The position numbers and the translations under genes are program-made. Under the pieces are notes generated by a model. The model saw only the letters and a list, made by a program, of their open reading frames with translations. It had not been told where the DNA came from and made no database searches. Shown here in pieces: positions 58,832 to 64,000 of a stretch of 64,000 nt of DNA (the first letter of the stretch is position 1; every line of letters begins with the position of its first letter). The stretch is from contig OZ020484.1 of assembly GCA_963971405.1 (NCBI GenBank), forward strand, positions 11,966,001 through 12,030,000, given 5' to 3'. This DNA comes from Psococerastis gibbosa. Taxonomy: Eukaryota; Arthropoda; Insecta; Psocodea; Psocidae.

Positions 58832-61800
58832 CTATTCAGCAAGGTGGTAAAACTCAATGACTTCGTCCATAACTTCAATGAATCTTGTCCGGCAGATCTC
58901 GTCTGTTAGGAATGCTTCAGTTATCATTTCCGTCCGATCCACCAGCATGCTTCGATCAAACTGTTCCGCCGTTGTCAAGTACTTGTCCGTCACCCGAGGT
59001 GGACATAGAATGAATTGGAAGTGGAAAACCTGTGGGAATAATTATAATATTAGTTTTTTCATGATAATAGTGCTAGTACATGCAGACCTTCGTGTTGATG
59101 GTTATATGTTAAGATAAAATAATCTAATCTGCTGCTCAAAGCGAAGATAGTCTACTGACTGGCTGACCGTAATGTACATGAAACAAAAGCCTATGTAGAT
59201 TTTGTTTCGGGGCTTTGCAAGATCCAGAGATGTATGACTGTGAGGCTTGTACTTGTGCGAGCCTCTGCACGGGTCGTAGCTCAACACGGGTACTACCCGA
59301 CCACGATAGGGTGGAATTTGGAACACTTATAAAAATCGAATAAACTTGGTGTTCCGCTTATGGAAGTTTTGGAATGTACAGAGTCTTCCAAATATCATCC
59401 TATCGTGGTCGGGAAGTAGATATGTCTGTCTGATTTTTTGTGACGCTATAGCGTCCACAATTTGTAATGGATTGGCTTGAAATGTTTTGCTGATGTCTGT
59501 GCAAGATACTGTAACCTGACTGAAAAATCCGTCATAAATTTTTAAGATGGTGGCCAATCAAATATTTATTAAGTTAGAAGAAATCGTGAAAAAACATTTG
59601 ACCTCAAGATTTCAAAGAAAAATAATCAGCCAGAAAATGTTAAGATGGCGACCAGTTATTCACTTTTTATCAATTGCGGCTACATTTCCAAAAGAATGTT
59701 GTCAAATTTCCTATAGTTGTTGGTGTTTCACCAGGCAAGATGTTATAGGCTGCTAAGTTGGAACAAATCTGCCGACAATTGTCGATGGCGGCCAGCTAAA
59801 AATGTCAAAAAATTAGTCCGACACTAATTATCAGAAAAAAAATCGGGGAAAAAGCTGATTGCTTAGCGCCCTCAAAATTCTAGAAAAAATAATCAGTCTA
59901 AAAATTCGAGATGGTGGCCAGTTATTCATAGATTGTCCAATTGCGGGCACATTTTCTAAGATGGTTATTTAATTAAATAAATACTCAATTCTAAAGCATG
60001 GTAACAATGTTACTGGAATTGAACTTGTGTGTCGAGCTTAAGGTATGTCAATTTGAACAATTTTATAAAATTCTCTCAACCTGTTGTCAGTCCATTGAAC
60101 ACAGGAAGAAAGTACACCTCATCCTTAATTATTGAGATTGAGAAGCGGAAGCATATTTGTTGTAAGTAAACAAACCAATTCTACCTGAGTTATAAGGGCT
60201 GTCTCATAGCTGCTACCACAACTTTCATCGAACTCTTTTCGAGGAAGGACGTTTTCTATTTCTAAATTCTCAGCCTTGAGTTCTTCTGCCAGAGCAGAGT
60301 AGTAGTAATCCAGTATGGCGGGGAGGTGTTTCTCACGGAATTCTCGGGTTTGAACGAAGTGCATGAACATGATGATGTCGAGGGCGGGCGGTGCGAAACG
60401 TGCCAATTGGAAATCAACAAAGATGACGTTGCCGACTTTTCCGCTTGCATCTTTTTGGAACATGACATTGTTGGACCACAAGTCTCCGTGATTCCAAACA
60501 TTACGATACCTAAATAATAGACAACAGGACTATTAGAAAAGGATAATTTTGACTTAGTCAGGATTTGAATCCACTCTGATACTTTTCGGATATTCATAAG
60601 GTACTATAGTAACTATAGTACCGTACAGGTACATAAATACAATAGCAAATCAAAGGTCTTTAATAGAAAATAACTATTCACCAATATTTCACAACTTTCT
60701 TGCAGATTTTTCCATTAACTACCAATAACCAAGAAATAAAAATAGTGACACTTACTTTGTTGACGGTTTCACAAGCTCGAAAAGTTTTTGTAACGTGGCT
60801 GGTAGTCTTTGCTTTATTTTACTCTTCTGTTCGTCCGTGTACCCAGGAAGTAAATCTACAATTGCTAGTTGACTTACTGTTCCGGCTGTATAATATCGGT
60901 TGCCCGGATGCCCTGTTTCCCCAGTTGCTTCACTCTCAAATAAAATTTCTGAGTGAACCTCAGACAACTTGGTTGGTTGTCCAGGGGTACAACCCAATGG
61001 AGGGATAATTGTTTTTCCAGTTTTTAACTTTTCATCTAATATCAAAGAGCCTGCATGCATTCCTGCAATGGCTTTTATTGCAGCGTGGATATGTTCTAAA
61101 TCTAACGGTTCTCGTTCAGGGTACATGGAATAACCTTGTAAACTTAAATCTGAAATAAGTGATGTAGTAGAATATTAATTCAATGGAGAACGTTCTAGAA
61201 GTAAATAGGGAGACTGCTTGGGAACCTGATTCTTTGTACGGGAAGGGATATCCTCATAAAATTTGGAAAGATTCCCGCTTTTTAAGAACGGTTTGAGAGC
61301 TTTACACCATGGCTATCAACTAGGAATATAGATCGAAATGTGTTTTCGGTTCACAGGGTACATTTACATGCCGGATGCTGTGTCGGGAAACGAATATTCC
61401 CTTCACCTTCTGGTCATCGTTGACACTTGAGCCCCGATTACCTCATTGGAAACCAATTATACATTATACAATTATACAAAACGCCTGGTAAAATACACCA
61501 TACAGAAACTATTGTAGATCAAAAACCTTATTCGGTGTCAATCCCAACTCTAAGACACCTCTTGGTATGATAGTTAGTACAATTAATAATCTTAGTTCAA
61601 ATTCAACCACCCTTAATACAGGCTGTACAAGCCATAGCCCAGCAGTCAACAATAGGTCTAACAGGAATAAAAAACATTTGCTAAAATTTATGTCTGCTAT
61701 GCACATAATGTCACCTTCTAGTACGAAGATTTCTTCCCCTTTTGCGAAATAAAATTCAGGGCACCACTTGGTCATTTTCCTGCCCGGTGCCAAGTTATTC

Positions 61801-63620
61801 TTTATGTCTTCTATTACCCTTTTGTAGAAATAAATTTCTTTGAAGTAAGCCCGTGTTTTAATAGCATAGTCATGGTGACTTGCTATGTCCATTGGCATCT
61901 TCTTAACAAAATATTGCACATTTTTTGTTTCTCCGAGGACCTGCAAAGAGACAAAACAAATTTATTGATATGTGGTGATTTTCTTCGCGTTCGTCTATAT
62001 TGTAAATGTCAAATGCAACTGCCAATGCTTTTATGGGGCACAAAAGCTTTTGTAATTTGAGTGATGACAAACCATTGAAAGCATATAGCCTAATATGACT
62101 ATAATATTGATTTAGGGTAGCATTGCAGTGCAGTTTAAATGCTTGTAACAAAGCTGAAAATGGCCTGTTAGGAGTCTCCACAAGCAGCGTTCATCCTGCT
62201 TTGAGCAAAAGCAGTACAAACTGTATTGGTGTTTTTTATATCGTGTTGTATTTGGTACTGTATCACTAATGTGCAATAGAGTTAAGTTTAAACATTTCAA
62301 GACGGGCATGATTACAGTACGGTATATATTGTATTTGCTGGCAATTGTTGCGTTAGCCTCTCTAACCGTTGGGCGCCTATTCCACCGACCGGCTAGGGCT
62401 AAATACAAAAACGGTAACGTGGTAGCAGACATTCAAGATTTGGCGGGGTTTCCACCGACCTCGCATTGCAGAATGTAAATGACATTGACGGAAATTAGAA
62501 TTTCTCTTTTATAGAAATCTATTAAAATGTTTGTACTTAACATATCCCATGACGCCATTTTTTAATTTTAGTTTGTTTGTGATTTTACTGTATGATCATT
62601 GATCAATTTTAACTATGGAATAGAGGAAAACTAAAATTTCCGTCAATGTCATTTGCATTCTGCAATGTGGAAACCCCACCTAAGTCTTGAATGTCTGTTA
62701 CCACGTCACCGTTTTTGTATTTAGCCCTAGCCGGTCGGTGGAATCGGCGCCTAACTACAACACCAGAAGTGATCATCTTCTAGCCATTCCCCACCACAAT
62801 ACACTTTTGTTCCATGCATCCTTCCTGGTTTCCTCAATTTTACTGTGGAACTCAATCCCCCGTTATATTCAAGAATCGCCGTCACTAACTGTCTTCAGGA
62901 TTTGAATCAAGAAGCATCTAATTTCAAATATTATGTTCTTCTTCTTCTTCCGGCTCTACAGCCCTTGGTGGGCTTTGGCCTGCTCGACAACACTCCTCCA
63001 TTCTTCTCGGTTTTGCACAACGCTCCACCATCTGGAGACTCCCAACTCGCGAAGGTCATTCTCTAACTCGTCCTTCCAGCGGTTTCTTGGCAAATATTAT
63101 GTAGGCTAGGATTTATTCGAACCGCCCCATGTGTGTGTGAGTGAGTGAGTGCTTAAGGAATTAGCAATTCGATTTTAAATTGCATTGTAAATGTTATTCT
63201 GTTTTTGTTGCTGTAGTTGAGTGTAAGAGAGGGCCCTAACTCCGCTAGGGTGGTCTCAGCTATAAATAAAGTCATTGTTTATTTATTTATTTAAATTCAA
63301 CCTCCAAAACTATTGGTTTTTTAATGTATTAAGAAAATTTGTGGCGCAGTTAAACCGTATAGAACGAGATAAGAAATTAATTTGTTATACAGAATGGGTA
63401 CGAGATTCGCAATCTCATGTAAATATGGCTAGCGTGATATTGCACTTACTTCAATCTGGGCGTATATTTTGAAGTGAATGCCAAGGAACCCAATCATATG
63501 TTCGCCCGCAGCTTTCAGTTCATAGCTGATTAGTTTGAAATTATCCTTCTTGATATCTCGTGAAATGGCTGATATCACATCTTCTTTGGACAGAGCTGAG
63601 TAAAAATCTAGGTCTCCCAT
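58832..63620 (-). CDS. EcKinase / CHK kinase-like protein, distal paralogue (5 exons)
   Basis: Exons 63620-63450, 61940-61715, 61149-60756, 60509-60185 and 59029-58832 join in phase to 437 aa. The family and likely reaction are as for the neighbouring paralogue (phosphorylation of a small alcohol). Seen: GFLGIHFKI in the N-lobe, KTRAYFKEIYFYKRV with the conserved Glu, hinge EIFVLEDLSLQGY formed across exons 2 and 3, catalytic HGDLWSNN at 271-278 and VDFQLARF with the metal-binding Asp at 296. The C terminus ends EVIEFYHLAE. The start is the first ATG of exon 1. Intron 3 (phase 2, after VKPSTK) sits at the same position as the only intron of the proximal gene. Intron 1 is rich in transposon debris. 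Confidence 0.93.
59216..59310 (+). repeat. Decayed family 2 SINE fragment and adjoining inverted repeat (EcKinase intron 4)
   Basis: GCTTGTACTTGTGCGAGCC and AGCTCAACACGGGTACTACC recall the middle of the copies at 9984 and 58497. Immediately after, CCCGACCACGATAGG near 59297 pairs with CCTATCGTGGTCGGG near 59400, making an inverted repeat with about 90 bp between its arms. Confidence 0.5.
59617..59960 (+). repeat. Imperfect direct repeat, about 265 bp period (EcKinase intron 4)
   Basis: AAAAATAATCAG, AGATGGCGACCAGTTATTCA and CAATTGCGGCTACATTT (from about 59617) recur as AAAAATAATCAG, AGATGGTGGCCAGTTATTCA and CAATTGCGGGCACATTT (from about 59884). A third related block with GATGGCGGCCAGCTAAA lies at about 59783. 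No coding potential is seen. Confidence 0.6.
62370..62753. mobile_element. MITE family A-like outer element carrying a nested insertion (EcKinase intron 1)
   Basis: GGGCGCCTATTCCACCGACC and the reversed right end match. The arms continue through GGCTAGGGCTAAATACAAAA and ACGTGGTAGCAGACATTCAA (about 70 bp) with few mismatches. The arm end matches the inner arm of the hairpin at 18639-18782. A second element occupies the space between the arms. Confidence 0.8.
62441..62682. mobile_element. MITE family A, inner nested copy (EcKinase intron 1)
   Basis: The left end GGCGGGGTTTCCACCGACC and the reversed right end GGTGGGGTTTCCACATTG open arms that continue through GCAGAATGTAAATGACATTG. The core, read in reverse, has TTAAAATTGATCAATGATCA and CAAACTAAAATTAAAAAATG as in 55627-56062. 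It sits precisely between the arms of the outer element. Confidence 0.75.
62752..62940 (+). mobile_element. LINE C-terminal fragment, plus strand (EcKinase intron 1)
   Basis: The frame reads NYNTRSDHLLAIPHHNT, then SSILLWNSIPRYIQESPSLT and VFRI. The pattern LWNSLP--I--SPSL--F is the well-known extreme C terminus of jockey/CR1-like reverse transcriptases. It begins where the MITE ends, so the MITE may have inserted into the LINE. Confidence 0.75.
62956..63090 (-). mobile_element. LINE C-terminal fragment, minus strand (EcKinase intron 1)
   Basis: The minus frame reads PRNRWKDELENDLRELGVSR, then VQNREEWRSVVEQAKAHQGL and stop at 62956. This is the typical end of a second LINE lineage (R-RW-DE---DL--LGV---W----DR--WR---EQAK---GL). 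A GAA-repeat tail follows (62938-62952). The frame is intact over 44 codons. Confidence 0.8.
63216..63275 (+). mobile_element. SINE family 1, short 3' fragment (EcKinase intron 1)
   Basis: GTTGAGTGTAAGAGAGGGCC and CTAACTCCGCTAGGGTGG match the body of the family 1 copies. The head and tail are missing. Confidence 0.6.
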
Positions 63621-64000
63621 TTTTTTTTTCTTGTGGTAAAGCCTGTATCGGTTTAGCTAGGCCTACTTCGAAAGTCACTTTTTCTGTAGGTGGTCAGGTT
63701 ACTAAGACAGAAAAAAATTTGTTCTCATGTTAATGATTTGATATAAAATCGCACACCATCGCACTGAAAACTTTCTGGCTCTTGTAATAATTCCAATGCA
63801 AATGCTATGCACTGTACATGCATCACAGATTTTTTACATAACTTACACGTTAATTTTTTTTAAATATTCGCATGCAAACAATTGAATGAATGAATTTCAT
63901 GACTCATGTATCTTGTGCGTAGAATAATAATAATACAGTATATACTGTATATCCATCATTCTCAACCTTATGGCCTAAACCGTATAATTGTTATATACTG
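63621..64000. other. Upstream flank of the distal EcKinase gene
   Basis: It should hold that gene's promoter and 5' UTR. It is AT-rich, with a small palindrome ACAGTATATACTGT near 63934-63948. I see no other gene, and no TATA box that I would defend. Confidence 0.35.

Overview
The window looks like nuclear DNA of an arthropod. Every gene has short exons and spliceosomal introns, three conserved animal genes are present, and two genes encode EcKinase (ecdysteroid-kinase/CHK-like) proteins, a family expanded in arthropods. The order cannot be fixed from sequence alone. Introns and intergenic DNA are AT-rich and full of small repeats, including tRNA-like SINEs, palindromic elements, MITEs and LINE tails. 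Long homopolymer G/C tracts are common.

Layout. (1) 42-225 is the first coding exon of an unidentified minus-strand gene, divergent from SURF4. (2) 748-4097 (+) is a complete five-exon SURF4 cargo receptor (275 aa). (3) 6497-14074 (-) is a complete eight-exon SMYD4-type SET/MYND protein (700 aa), tail-to-tail with SURF4 and using one GC-AG intron. (4) 14516-20049 (+) is a complete six-exon porphobilinogen synthase (ALAD, 338 aa), head-to-head with SMYD4 across about 440 bp. (5) 20767-53773 is a 33-kb tandem array of five units of about 5.8-7.3 kb. Each unit is built from diverged monomers of roughly 500-600 bp plus a GC-rich head, so it has higher-order satellite architecture. (6) 53948-57029 (-) is an EcKinase gene whose terminal exon is duplicated in tandem. 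(7) 58832-63620 (-) is a five-exon EcKinase paralogue.

The genes do not form a functional unit. SURF4 is secretory-pathway, ALAD is haem synthesis, SMYD4 is a probable methyltransferase, and the two kinases are a local tandem duplication that probably phosphorylates small alcohols such as ecdysteroids.

The most notable structures are the array, the two same-length, same-phase terminal exons of the proximal kinase gene, and several repeat families. The array edges coincide with unit edges, and its copies show readable deletion, duplication and conversion events. The repeat families include a palindromic element with 10-14 bp flanking direct repeats, and a long-TIR family with one member nested inside another. 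All splice sites and identities were read by eye; no searches were run.
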